Assembly: GCA_958347955.1 (NCBI GenBank)
Contig: CATVXH010000019.1
Span: forward strand, 1 to 23,051
DNA from: an uncultured Sutterella sp.
Lineage (GTDB): Bacteria; Pseudomonadota; Gammaproteobacteria; Burkholderiales; Burkholderiaceae_F
Length of the DNA stretch: 23,051 nucleotides
Direction of reading: 5' to 3'
The notes beneath the pieces were generated by a model. It was not told where the DNA came from. It saw only the letters and a list, made by a program, of their open reading frames with translations, and ran no database searches. The position numbers and the translations under genes are program-made. Every line of letters begins with the position of its first letter. The first letter of the stretch is position 1. Shown here one piece after another: positions 6,855 to 14,337 of this stretch.

Positions 6855-8119
6855 GCCTTTACAGCCAAAACATCAGAAAATCTCGTCGTGTAAGAGGGAC
6901 TCTTCATATCTCGTCTCATTTTCCAATGATCAGAGTTCCTTTTCACAGCCGAAAAGCTAATAGTGTCTTTGCCGAACTTATTGTTGATCAGATCCACCAC
7001 TTCTGACAGTTTATCGACCCTTTCTGTTTCAAAACCGAGCAGATCGCCGTTTGTTTCATTTACCGACTGAATACCGCTTAAGACAACACCGGCCTTTTTA
7101 TAAGCGACGCCTTTCCTAAAAAGCCGATGAAGCAATTTTTCCGCGCCGGCCAATATCGTTGGCGTGTCATTGACATAACGTCCCAATTCGATCACATCCA
7201 TTGCCGCATAAGCGGGAACATCTGATTTGAAACGATTGGAAGAAATGAAAACTCCGACTTTAGCCGCCACGAGTCGCTCTTCGCGCAAAACGCGGGCGGC
7301 TTCCTGCGCATGCATGGTGATGGCACTTAAAAGATCATTTTTATCATAGACATCGCCCGCAAAGCTTCGGCTCCGAACAAGACGTTGTCGAATCGGCGCG
7401 GTGGGTTCAAACTCGATGGCTTTGATTCCACGTAGCTCTCTCGCGGTATCAATAACATTGCTCGGGAAACACTGCTTCAGAAGTGCTTCAGAAGCTTCAC
7501 TGAGATCAAGCGGCGTCCGTATCCCCAAACGAAGCATTCTGGAACTCAAACGACCGCCCACTCCCCAAACCTTATCCACATTCTGACAAGCTAAGGCTTT
7601 ACGCCGCCTCTCGGGTGTCAAATCATTCCAATTAAGCACCCCGTTTAGCGCGGGGATCTTTTTGGCCAAATGATTGCAGTATTTTGCGAGAGTCTTTGTC
7701 GGAGCGATACCCACACAGGCCGGTATGCCGGTCCAGCGCCAAATCCGCTCCCTGATTTTGAATCCCAACGCTGTCAAATCCGGATCCGGCAGGCCGGATA
7801 AGTCCGCAAAGCATTCATCAATGGAGTAGACCTCAATGGCCGGTGTTAAAGAAGCAATTGTTTTCATCATCCGCGCGGACATATCGCCGTAAAGCTCGTA
7901 ATTGCTTGAAAAGACAGCGACTTTATGACGACGAACAATATCTTGAACTTGAAAAAGCGGAGTGCCTCTTTTTAATCCCAAAGCCTTGGCTTCACGCGTG
8001 AGCGTGACGATGCAGCCGTCGTTATTGCTCAAAACGACCACCGGATGATGCTGTAAATCCGGACGAAAGACCCGCTCACAGGAAGCATAAAAAGAGTTGC
8101 CGTCGATAAGGGCGTACAT
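6851..8119 (-). CDS. umuC: DNA polymerase V catalytic subunit UmuC
   Basis: 422 residues, the same length as E. coli UmuC. It is a Y-family translesion polymerase that copies damaged DNA with the cleaved UmuD dimer. Palm-domain residues are present: Asp6 in MYALIDGNSFY and Asp101-Glu102 in YSIDECF. SNYELYGDMS at 72-81 (finger/palm) and helix-hairpin-helix VDKVWGVGGRLSSRM near 180-195 follow. The start is the ATG at 8117-8119, with AAAGG upstream on the minus strand. The frame stays open further upstream, but that stretch has no polymerase character and overlaps the end of umuD. It lies 11 bases after umuD in one operon. The gene is intact. Its stop overlaps the stop of the convergent membrane-protein gene. 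Confidence 0.95.
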   Translation of the reverse strand: MYALIDGNSFYASCERVFRPDLQHHPVVVLSNNDGCIVTLTREAKALGLKRGTPLFQVQDIVRRHKVAVFSSNYELYGDMSARMMKTIASLTPAIEVYSIDECFADLSGLPDPDLTALGFKIRERIWRWTGIPACVGIAPTKTLAKYCNHLAKKIPALNGVLNWNDLTPERRRKALACQNVDKVWGVGGRLSSRMLRLGIRTPLDLSEASEALLKQCFPSNVIDTARELRGIKAIEFEPTAPIRQRLVRSRSFAGDVYDKNDLLSAITMHAQEAARVLREERLVAAKVGVFISSNRFKSDVPAYAAMDVIELGRYVNDTPTILAGAEKLLHRLFRKGVAYKKAGVVLSGIQSVNETNGDLLGFETERVDKLSEVVDLINNKFGKDTISFSAVKRNSDHWKMRRDMKSPSYTTRFSDVLAVKA

Positions 8120-8130
8120 CCCAGGGACCT

Positions 8131-8754
8131 TTAAGTGAGAGCCTTGCCGGAGAGCGCCTTGATCACAAAGTTGACCACCCCAAACAGATGCCACTCTTGG
8201 CCTTCCTGCGGATAAATGTCGTGATACAGGCCGCTGGAATTTTCTGCCTTCAGATAAAAACCCTCCGCGTTTCGCACAAGGCGCTTCACGGTGTATTCAT
8301 TGTCGATTTGCATCACAACAATGTCGCCGTTTTTAGGTGTCCGCGAGCGATCAACGACAATTAAATCATCATCGCACAAACCGGCTTCCACCATTGATTG
8401 ACCGGAGACACGCAGCACGAACGTCGAGGCCTCGTTGTCAATCAGCAGTTCATTAAAGTCCAATGATTCTTTGTAGCTTTCTGCCGGCGAGGGAAATCCT
8501 GCCTGAACAGAATATTCAAACACAGGAACTGAACGACGAGTATGGGCTAAAACCTTCCGCACGAAAGAAAGCTCTTCAGCGGATGTCTCTTTGAGCGACA
8601 AGGTCGCGCGCAGCCACTGCCCGCCGCCCATTTTCTTAAATGAATCTTTTTGATCCGGAGTGACTCGCGCAATGATTGTTGCGCTCAGCGCTTCATCGCC
8701 TTCGGGCTTTCGGCCCGCGTTGGGTCTTCTGCCGCCACGCTTTTTCTTTTCCAT
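8131..8754 (-). CDS. umuD: UmuD, self-cleaving accessory subunit with N-terminal extension
   Basis: 207 residues against about 139 in E. coli. Residues 75-207 are classical UmuD: VPVFEYSVQAGFPSP with the Ala85-Gly86 cleavage site, Ser120 (SGQSM) and Lys157 (YTVKRL) as catalytic dyad. RecA-stimulated cleavage turns UmuD into the mutagenic UmuD'. Residues 1-70 are extra: a basic GGRRPNAGRKP tail (7-17) and a short domain with ITP-like strand and helices (IIARVTPDQKDSFKK, then GGGQWLRATL). This resembles small DNA-binding or plasmid-type RHH-like segments, so the protein may bind its own operator and release it on cleavage, like LexA. That is inference. AGAGGA lies before the ATG (minus strand). 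Confidence 0.92.
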   Translation of the reverse strand: MEKKKRGGRRPNAGRKPEGDEALSATIIARVTPDQKDSFKKMGGGQWLRATLSLKETSAEELSFVRKVLAHTRRSVPVFEYSVQAGFPSPAESYKESLDFNELLIDNEASTFVLRVSGQSMVEAGLCDDDLIVVDRSRTPKNGDIVVMQIDNEYTVKRLVRNAEGFYLKAENSSGLYHDIYPQEGQEWHLFGVVNFVIKALSGKALT

Positions 8755-8775
8755 AAGGCATTCCTCTTTCTCTTT

Positions 8776-8800
8776 ATTGATATTGTATTACATTTTCAAT
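8776..8800 (-). promoter_or_regulatory. Imperfect palindrome over the umuDC promoter region (candidate operator)
   Basis: ATTGATATTG-TATTA-CATTTTCAAT: the 10-base arms match at 8 of 10 positions around a 5-base centre. On the minus strand it contains TACAAT (5/6 to a -10, plus-strand 8782-8787). No canonical CTGT-N8-ACAG LexA box is present between umuD and endA. The element is a candidate site for an unusual LexA or for UmuD's own N-terminal extension. Confidence 0.4.
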
Positions 8801-8838
8801 GAAGAATAAAAAGCTGCCAAACGGAAAACAAGTGCCTG

Positions 8839-9591
8839 TCAGTTTTTCCACAAACCGGCCTTAATACAGGCCTCTTTAACAAACGGATTTTCGTTTTTCT
8901 GGATTTTTTCAATACGCCCGGCTCGCGTGCATTCCCAACTGTCAACCGGATACATTCTGTCCCAAGCCGTCATGAGTTTACGTTGCTGGTCACTTAACCT
9001 AAAGCGCGGATAGGCGGAGGCCATGTAAAGATGCGTTCGGGCGATCTGACCGCGGGCCCGTTCCGGAGGCTCGGCCCGTCTGCCGTCGATTTTCATTTCA
9101 CATGTGCCGAAATCGCTTTGCGCGTGAGGCAGCATTTGGAAGTTGTAATTCTGACGCGCCGCGTTTACCGCGCCAATGGCCGGATAAAGGTTGTACATGT
9201 CCGCCTGCATGAAGCGATATTCTTGGTTGGCGCGTTCCGCGCAACGCCGTCCTTTGTAGCTTTTCCCCTTATTGTTGACGCAAACCGGATCGCCTTCGCG
9301 CCACTCTTTAAATGTCCGCCCGAAGTTTTCAGCAGCCACCACATGCTCCCATTCCACTTTTGTGGCGCGCTTCTGATGTTTTTGAGCCACGAATCCGGGC
9401 GGCAAAGTAATATTCTTTTTCGCATCAAACTCGGCCGCGCAGTAAAGCGTCACGCGATGATCAAAATAAACTTGACGCTCCAGAAGTTGCTTGGCTTTAT
9501 TGAAGGAATCATTGACGGTATTGCCCTGTGAAAAACCCAACACCGGAACAAAAGCCAAAAGCGCAGCAGCAATTTTGAAAGACTTAACCAT
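8839..9591 (-). CDS. endA: Periplasmic endonuclease I (EndA family)
   Basis: 250 residues. Signal peptide 1-21 (MVKSFKIAAALLAF...GFS). The nuclease core is recognisable from VEWEHVVAAENFG (79-91), which carries the catalytic His83, RYxxADMYNLYPAIGAVNAARQNYNF (about 126-151) with the metal-binding Asn, and ARGQIARTHLYMASAY (179-194). Family members are secreted, non-specific Mg-dependent nucleases that cut double-stranded DNA, with disulfides that fit the several Cys here. Length is close to E. coli EndA (235). It is its own transcription unit: upstream is an AT-rich region with a -10-like TATAAT (minus strand, 9624-9629), and the gene downstream (umuD) has its own operator region. Function in this organism (DNA scavenging or defence) is open. 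Confidence 0.93.
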   Translation of the reverse strand: MVKSFKIAAALLAFVPVLGFSQGNTVNDSFNKAKQLLERQVYFDHRVTLYCAAEFDAKKNITLPPGFVAQKHQKRATKVEWEHVVAAENFGRTFKEWREGDPVCVNNKGKSYKGRRCAERANQEYRFMQADMYNLYPAIGAVNAARQNYNFQMLPHAQSDFGTCEMKIDGRRAEPPERARGQIARTHLYMASAYPRFRLSDQQRKLMTAWDRMYPVDSWECTRAGRIEKIQKNENPFVKEACIKAGLWKN

Positions 9592-9679
9592 GGCTCGTTT
9601 AGATAGTAGGAAGGACTTCGTCCATTATAAACACAAGATAGACTCGCAAGCGTCTTTTCTAAAATATTCGAAAAATATT

Positions 9680-9695
9680 GTTTTAATATTAAAAC
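9680..9695. repeat. Perfect 16-bp palindrome in the endA upstream region
   Basis: GTTTTAATATTAAAAC reads the same on both strands. It lies between the endA start and the end of the HAD gene, about 90 bases before the endA start codon. It contains AATATTA, which recurs upstream of parA and its RHH partner. It could be an operator or a DNA-bending site; function unknown. Confidence 0.5.
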
Positions 9696-9721
9696 GCTAT
9701 TGTTCTAATTCTTTTTCAATA

Positions 9722-10423
9722 TTATTTAAATCCTAAAATTTCAGGAATAAATTTTAAGTGATCAATTTCAAAATCCGCTCGGATATCGGTCGTATTGGTC
9801 AAGTGAAACGGATTGTACCAACAGGATTTTATGGCGGCATTTTTAGCGCCGAGAATATCGCTAGTGAGAGAATCTCCGACAATAAGAACACGATCTCGAT
9901 CCACATTGCCGATTGTTTCAAATGCTTTTTCAAAGAAAAGAGGCGATGGTTTTTCCGCGCCGAGTTGTTCGGACAGAAAAACACCGTCAAGTAATTTGAT
10001 GAGACCTGAATTTGTCAGCTTTCCGGTTTGGGCAACCGTCGTTCCGTTGGAGGCGGCATATTGGAAGATTTTTCCTTTTAAAAACCGGACAAGCTCATAG
10101 CTTTTATCTCTAAACACAACCGTTTCGCCCAAACGTTTTTGATAGGCTTTATCAAAAGCTCCACAATCGTCAAAATCAATCCCCGCTTCCGAAAAGAATG
10201 TCTCAAAGCGTTTGACCAGTATCTCCGGCTTTGACATCTCCCCTCTTTCCAATTTCTTCCAATACTGCGCATTGATCCCGCTGTAGAGACTCAGCATTTC
10301 ATCGCTGCAATCGCCCAAGCCAAAATCCTTGAACAACGATCGAATGGCGATTTTTTCCGCCGCTAAGAAGTCAAGCAGCGTTCCGTCCACATCCCAAAGA
10401 AGAATATCAAAAGATTTATCCAT
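9722..10423 (-). CDS. HAD-family nucleotidase, YjjG-like
   Basis: 233 residues from the ATG at 10421-10423; a TTG seven codons earlier is possible but unsupported. The four HAD motifs are present: DVDGT (Asp11 nucleophile, Asp13), Ser125-Asn126-Gly127, Lys158 and GDSLTSDILGAKNA (Asp184, Asp189). A helical cap domain lies between Asp13 and residue 100 (type C1). Overall order and length match YjjG, which removes phosphate from non-canonical pyrimidine nucleotides such as 5-halogenated and dUMP-like ones (house-cleaning role). Substrate cannot be fixed from sequence. It is cytosolic with no signal peptide. Spacing of 59 bases to the esterase gene upstream makes co-transcription possible. Confidence 0.85.
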   Translation of the reverse strand: MDKSFDILLWDVDGTLLDFLAAEKIAIRSLFKDFGLGDCSDEMLSLYSGINAQYWKKLERGEMSKPEILVKRFETFFSEAGIDFDDCGAFDKAYQKRLGETVVFRDKSYELVRFLKGKIFQYAASNGTTVAQTGKLTNSGLIKLLDGVFLSEQLGAEKPSPLFFEKAFETIGNVDRDRVLIVGDSLTSDILGAKNAAIKSCWYNPFHLTNTTDIRADFEIDHLKFIPEILGFK

Positions 10424-10482
10424 CGGAGTACTCTGAAAAAGCAACTTCAGGATTTTACCGTTTAGTCAATGCAATCCCAAAA

Positions 10483-11514
10483 CTATTTTTTCCAAACTCG
10501 GTTCAAGAAATCACCCAATAAACGGTAGTGCTGCTTTGTTTCAGGCGCCTTCGGATTCAGGTAATACTGCACGTGAGAGAGTGCTTCGTAGACGATCAAC
10601 TCTGAATGCACCTTATTTAATAACAGACGGGTATGCATTCTGGCCGAGTTGCTTAGGAAAAGATCTCGAGTTCCGGAAATAATCAATGTGGGCGGGAATG
10701 CCCGCAATGCAGAGTCAGAAGCGTAAACGGGGGAAATCAGCGGATCTTTAAGGTCATGGCTGTTCGCATAGAAACGCGCCGCTGTTTTGATCAGACGGTC
10801 GTAGGTTCCCAATATGTTGTCCACTCCTTCGTTGACTACATAGCTGTCACCGATTTTATCCATGTCGGCCCACGGACTGCCGGCAATGAGCGCGGCGGGC
10901 ATTTTGACGCCGGCGGCATGGGCTTGGAGCGCCAACACCAAAGTCATAGCGCCGCCCGTTGAACTGCCGAAAACAGCGATATTTTCAGCGCCGTAAGCCT
11001 TCACAACCTCACGGTAAACGGCAAAGGCATCGTCAATCGCGGCCGGGAAGGGATGCTCAGGCGCCATGCGATAGTCCACGCATATCACCTTGTAGCCGTT
11101 TTGCGCCGCCATGGGAATGGCCTCACTGATGCAAGACACACCATGCCCAAGAATGTAACCGCCCCCGTGGATATAGAAAATCACTTTATTTTCGTTTAAG
11201 TCATCTATTCTCTTGGGGGTAAGAATGAAAACCGGAACGCCCGCCATTTTGGCTTCTTTAACTTCAACGGCCAGATCTTTGGCGGCGGCTAAATTAGCTT
11301 GGCCTGCGTTTTTCGCATATTCGACCGCGAGCGCGTGCACTTCAGGAGCCGATTGAACATTGGAGAGCCAAAGGTCGGGCGTCGGCGCATTGACCGATGC
11401 TGCCATTTCCGGACTCAATGTTGAGGGAGCCGGAAAATGACGATCATCGGAAGCGACAGCCGCAGCGGCTACAGATAAACAACCTAAGGCAACAACAAAC
11501 TGGTTCAGACGCAT
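10483..11514 (-). CDS. Secreted alpha/beta hydrolase, HSL-type esterase
   Basis: 343 residues. Signal peptide 1-22 (AAAAVASDD border). The oxyanion loop HGGG is at 116-119. The catalytic triad by motif is Ser185 (GSSTGG), Asp284 (GTRDLF) and His314 (LSHVQYY). DYRMAPEHPFPAAIDDA (147-163) is the typical hormone-sensitive-lipase signature. Such enzymes hydrolyse short-chain acyl esters; this one would work in the periplasm. AGGAGG sits just before the ATG on the minus strand, fixing the start. No operon partner is obvious apart from the HAD gene 59 bases downstream. Confidence 0.9.
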   Translation of the reverse strand: MRLNQFVVALGCLSVAAAAVASDDRHFPAPSTLSPEMAASVNAPTPDLWLSNVQSAPEVHALAVEYAKNAGQANLAAAKDLAVEVKEAKMAGVPVFILTPKRIDDLNENKVIFYIHGGGYILGHGVSCISEAIPMAAQNGYKVICVDYRMAPEHPFPAAIDDAFAVYREVVKAYGAENIAVFGSSTGGAMTLVLALQAHAAGVKMPAALIAGSPWADMDKIGDSYVVNEGVDNILGTYDRLIKTAARFYANSHDLKDPLISPVYASDSALRAFPPTLIISGTRDLFLSNSARMHTRLLLNKVHSELIVYEALSHVQYYLNPKAPETKQHYRLLGDFLNRVWKK

Positions 11515-11597
11515 AACAACCTCCTGCCTTCGGGTAAATGTAGCAGAAGAAATAAAGTCCAGCGTCTTAAAAATTCTCTATTTATTGCCCGGTTCTG

Positions 11598-11626
11598 AAA
11601 AAGACTAAAAAATCTTCTCCTTTTAG
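11598..11626 (-). terminator. Weak intrinsic terminator after the RHH gene
   Basis: On the minus strand a stem pairs TAAAA near the stop codon with TTTTA, extended by GAC/GTC across a four-base bulge, followed by five T. The stem is AT-rich and overlaps the end of the coding region, so the call is tentative. Confidence 0.35.
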
Positions 11627-11880
11627 CGAGTCAAACCGTTTTTAAGCGCCGTTGATACCGCCGCGTTGATATAGGCAGCTCGAGACAGCCCCAACTCGTG
11701 AGCCGCTTCGTCAACGGAACTCAGAAGCGACTCAGATATTGTCAGCGTGATTTGTTTCTTTTTCTTGGCGGTCGATTCTTTTTTAACATTAGAAGCGGAG
11801 TCCAAAAATTGATCAACCGCCTTTTCATCAAGTTCTTTTTTCTCCACCTGCGGCTTTTTACGCAACATGGTAATGGCCAT
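11623..11880 (-). CDS. Ribbon-helix-helix protein, partner of ParA (ParB-like role)
   Basis: 85 residues. The N-terminal half is charged and probably disordered (about 9-43, Lys-rich, with VEKKELDEKAV and ESTAKKKK). The C-terminal half is a ribbon-helix-helix: strand ITLTISESLL (44-53), helix A SVDEAAHELG and helix B SRAAYINAAVSTALKNG. Plasmid partition systems of this kind pair a Walker ATPase with a small RHH protein that binds the centromere and represses the operon. A short disordered N-terminal arm with basic residues that stimulates the ATPase is typical. It lies 67 bases behind parA on the same strand, with its own promoter-like sequence in between. AGAGGG precedes the ATG. Confidence 0.8.
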   Translation of the reverse strand: MAITMLRKKPQVEKKELDEKAVDQFLDSASNVKKESTAKKKKQITLTISESLLSSVDEAAHELGLSRAAYINAAVSTALKNGLTR

Positions 11881-11912
11881 TTCAACCCTCTATCAACTAT
11901 TATTTAAAAATT

Positions 11913-11940
11913 ATTCTAAGATAAAAATAATATTAGACAA
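11913..11940 (-). promoter_or_regulatory. Candidate promoter of the RHH gene
   Basis: Minus strand: TTGTCT (plus 11935-11940, 4/6), a 16-base spacer, then TAGAAT (plus 11913-11918, 5/6). An AATATTA copy (11929-11935) lies directly inside the -35 side of the spacer, a natural place for self-repression. Confidence 0.4.
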
Positions 11941-11947
11941 ATATCAT

Positions 11948-12589
11948 CTAGAGATTATAAACAGCTTCAGCCAAAGCTTTCAGCTCTGCGCACGCCTTGG
12001 AGTCTTTCGGCCGCAATTCAAAGACGCTTAGCCCCGCGCCGCCGGCGGTGGCAAAAGCTTTTCTTCGACCGATGGCGCGATCAAGGAATGTCATTTCCTC
12101 GCACTGCTTCATCACTTCCGCCGCTTCCTGATTGTCCGCCCCTTGACTATCCGCGCAGGACAGGAAACAGTATGCTTCGAAATCCGCCCCGATATCCCTG
12201 GCGTCGCGAATGATGTCTTCTAATTTGGACAGGGCCCAGACGTCATAACTTCTGGGTTGCACCGGCACAAGCAAAATGTCGCAAACCAAAAGCGCGGCGC
12301 GCAGCGCGCCGGTATCACGACCACCGACATCAATAATGATGTCTTCCCACTTGCTGACCTGAGTTTCAATTTGCGACTTCAGCGTTCTCGCATCGGAATA
12401 GGCCGAGCAGGCCAACGGAGGATTAACACCGTTTTCGGAGCGAATGCTGACCGCCGTGAGCGCCGATTGCTGTTCATCCCCGTCCACAAGCCACACCTCA
12501 TGACCCAAACTTTGACGATAAAGCGCAAGCTGTACCGCGGTTGTGGTCTTTCCCGTGCCACCTTTAGTATTTGCAACTGCAATTATCAT
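11948..12589 (-). CDS. parA: ParA-family partition ATPase
   Basis: 213 residues. Walker A KGGTGKTT (9-16) is the deviant ParA/MinD form with the signature Lys. Next come LVDGDEQQSA (34-43), IIIDVGGRD (88-96) and LLVPVQPRSYDVWAL (110-124). Size and absence of an N-terminal HTH put it with the small type Ib partition ATPases. These segregate low-copy plasmids together with a small DNA-binding partner, here the RHH protein downstream. The gene lies on what otherwise looks like chromosome, 36 bases after the glycerate kinase gene on the same strand, so it may be read through from there. No replication protein is in the window. A remnant of an integrated plasmid or element is likely. Confidence 0.88.
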   Translation of the reverse strand: MIIAVANTKGGTGKTTTAVQLALYRQSLGHEVWLVDGDEQQSALTAVSIRSENGVNPPLACSAYSDARTLKSQIETQVSKWEDIIIDVGGRDTGALRAALLVCDILLVPVQPRSYDVWALSKLEDIIRDARDIGADFEAYCFLSCADSQGADNQEAAEVMKQCEEMTFLDRAIGRRKAFATAGGAGLSVFELRPKDSKACAELKALAEAVYNL

Positions 12590-12607
12590 AATATTACTTC
12601 AATATTA
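12590..12607. repeat. AATATTA direct repeat upstream of parA (candidate RHH/centromere site)
   Basis: AATATTA-CTTC-AATATTA: two 7-base copies with an 11-base period, one turn of the helix, immediately before the parA start codon. A third copy is upstream of the RHH gene (11929-11935). RHH partition proteins bind short direct repeats spaced by about one turn, so this is a plausible operator and small centromere. Confidence 0.4.
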
Positions 12608-12625
12608 AACAAAGATTGATTTAAT

Positions 12626-13768
12626 TTAAAATAAAGAAAGTTTCGCCTCTCTAGCCCAACGCTGTCCGATCCGGTAGAGAAGCTCTTCGCAGCGGGCCAT
12701 GCTTTCTTCATCACTATCAACAAAACTTCTAAGTTCATAGGAAGAAGCAAAACCCAAGCGTCTCAATTCTTTCTCTGTTGAGCAAATACGCCCCGCCACC
12801 AGGGCGACCGGTTTATTTTTAGCGCGGGCGCTCCTTAAAACGCCGACAGGCGCCTTTCCGGATAAACTTTGGACATCAAACGACCCCTCTCCCGTTATCA
12901 CGTATCGGGCCTTATCCAAAGCGTGATTAATATCAACCGCCTCCAGCACCGCCTCAATACCGGGCAATAAAGTCGCGTTGAAAAACCACATAAGAGCCGC
13001 GCCCATGCCTCCGGCAGCGCCTGCTCCCTTTCGGTGAGTCACATCAACGCCAAAGTAAGAACTCAAAACCGCGGCGGCATTGCTCATCGCGTTTTCCATT
13101 TCCGCCAGATCTTGCGCGCTCGCTCCCTTTTGTGGAGCGAAAACATTCGTCGCCCCTCGAGCACCCAATAAAGGATTGTCGACATCGCAAACGGCCGTTA
13201 CTTTCAAAAAGCCGTAGTCTTTTTTAAAAGAGTCCACAGAAATCTTAGTAAGCCGGCACAAGTCAGAAGCTCTCAACGGTCGAGGCAACGGCTTGTCCTC
13301 ATCATCAAAAAACTTTACGCCTAAAGCCTGAAGACACCCCAACCCCAAATCGTTGGTGGCGCTGCCTCCCAGGCCGACTCGGATATGACGGGCGCCCTGA
13401 CGGACAGCATCGGCAATAACCTCTCCCAAACCGAAAGAAGATGCCTCAATCACATGCCTTTTATCTGATTCGACCAAATTGAGACCGCAGACTTCCGCCA
13501 TCTCTATGAGCGCGTCTGAATTCTTTAGCAAGTATCTGGGGTTTATCCTGTTCCCATAAGGGCCTTGCGCATAAGTCCGACGAAAAGACCACCCACGGCC
13601 GGTTAGCGTGTCTGACAAACAGTCAATGAGTCCCTCGCCTCCATCAGCGATCGGCATACATATGACATTTTCGGTTGAAACCGAACTAACGCCTTCGGCG
13701 AAAGCCTCGCAAGCCTCACGGGCAGGCAATGAACCTTTAAATGAATCAAACGCGACTAAGACAGTCAT
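12626..13768 (-). CDS. Glycerate 2-kinase (GlxK/GarK family)
   Basis: 380 residues from the ATG at 13766-13768, with GGGAG upstream on the minus strand; length equals known GlxK/GarK. Family motifs: VAFDSFKGSL (4-13), PIADGGEG (39-46), GLGGSATNDLGLG (about 129-141), GAGAAGGMGAA and ITGEGSFDVQSLSGKAPVGV. The enzyme phosphorylates D-glycerate with ATP to 2-phosphoglycerate, feeding glyoxylate or sugar-acid breakdown into glycolysis. No tartronate-semialdehyde reductase or other pathway gene is next to it. The gene is intact. It ends 36 bases before parA on the same strand, with no clear terminator between. Confidence 0.93.
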   Translation of the reverse strand: MTVLVAFDSFKGSLPAREACEAFAEGVSSVSTENVICMPIADGGEGLIDCLSDTLTGRGWSFRRTYAQGPYGNRINPRYLLKNSDALIEMAEVCGLNLVESDKRHVIEASSFGLGEVIADAVRQGARHIRVGLGGSATNDLGLGCLQALGVKFFDDEDKPLPRPLRASDLCRLTKISVDSFKKDYGFLKVTAVCDVDNPLLGARGATNVFAPQKGASAQDLAEMENAMSNAAAVLSSYFGVDVTHRKGAGAAGGMGAALMWFFNATLLPGIEAVLEAVDINHALDKARYVITGEGSFDVQSLSGKAPVGVLRSARAKNKPVALVAGRICSTEKELRRLGFASSYELRSFVDSDEESMARCEELLYRIGQRWAREAKLSLF

Positions 13769-13947
13769 GGCTACTCCCTGCGCCATACTACCAACAGAGA
13801 AATAATTGCTCAAGAATTCACTATTAAATCAATCGTTTCTTAATATTGTCGGAACAGTAAAATACTTATTAAGTGCTATTAAATTGAGAGTGGAAGTTTA
13901 AACTGAATCCCAACCCGGCAATCAAAGTATCGCAAAAGGAGAAAGCG

Positions 13948-14337
13948 ATGATCCGAGAAGACTTTTTTAGGATGATGCGAGAAGAATTTAATTGTGAACC
14001 TGATTATCCTTTTGCCGGCGATTTCGAATCCGCTGTATTCAGACACAAAGACAACTTGAAATGGTTTGCGATCGTCATGACAGTGGATGCCAAAAAACTG
14101 GGGATCGGCGCTTTCGGCGAGCTTGATATCGTCAACCTGAAGTGTACAAACGAAGATCGGGAACGGTTAACTAATAACGAAAATGTTTTGCCGGCGTATC
14201 ACATGAATAAAGAAAAATGGATTAGCGTCATCTTGGATGAGCAAGAAGAGTTCGATGAAAAACTCCTCATGTTAGTTCATAGCAGTTTTGAACTAACAGG
14301 CAGAAAGAAAAAAAATAGTAAAGGCGGCATTAAATAG
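13948..14337 (+). CDS. MmcQ/YjbR-family protein
   Basis: 129 residues. It shows the CyaY-like MmcQ/YjbR fold pattern: W-F-A-I-V near 35-40, then NLKC (52-55), PAYHMNKEKWISVILDE (66-82) and a final SSFELT (about 115-120). Proteins of this family bind DNA in some structures, but their cellular role is unclear. AAAGGAGAAAG lies just before the ATG, a strong ribosome site that fixes the start. The nearest gene upstream runs the other way (glycerate kinase), with 179 bases of intergenic region holding both start sites. It stands alone; nothing in the sequence links it to neighbours. Confidence 0.85.
   Translation: MIREDFFRMMREEFNCEPDYPFAGDFESAVFRHKDNLKWFAIVMTVDAKKLGIGAFGELDIVNLKCTNEDRERLTNNENVLPAYHMNKEKWISVILDEQEEFDEKLLMLVHSSFELTGRKKKNSKGGIK

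Noticed and set aside
8755..8838. Classical LexA box upstream of umuD
   Set aside because: No CTGT-N8-ACAG or close variant is present in the interval; only the imperfect ATTG-type palindrome.
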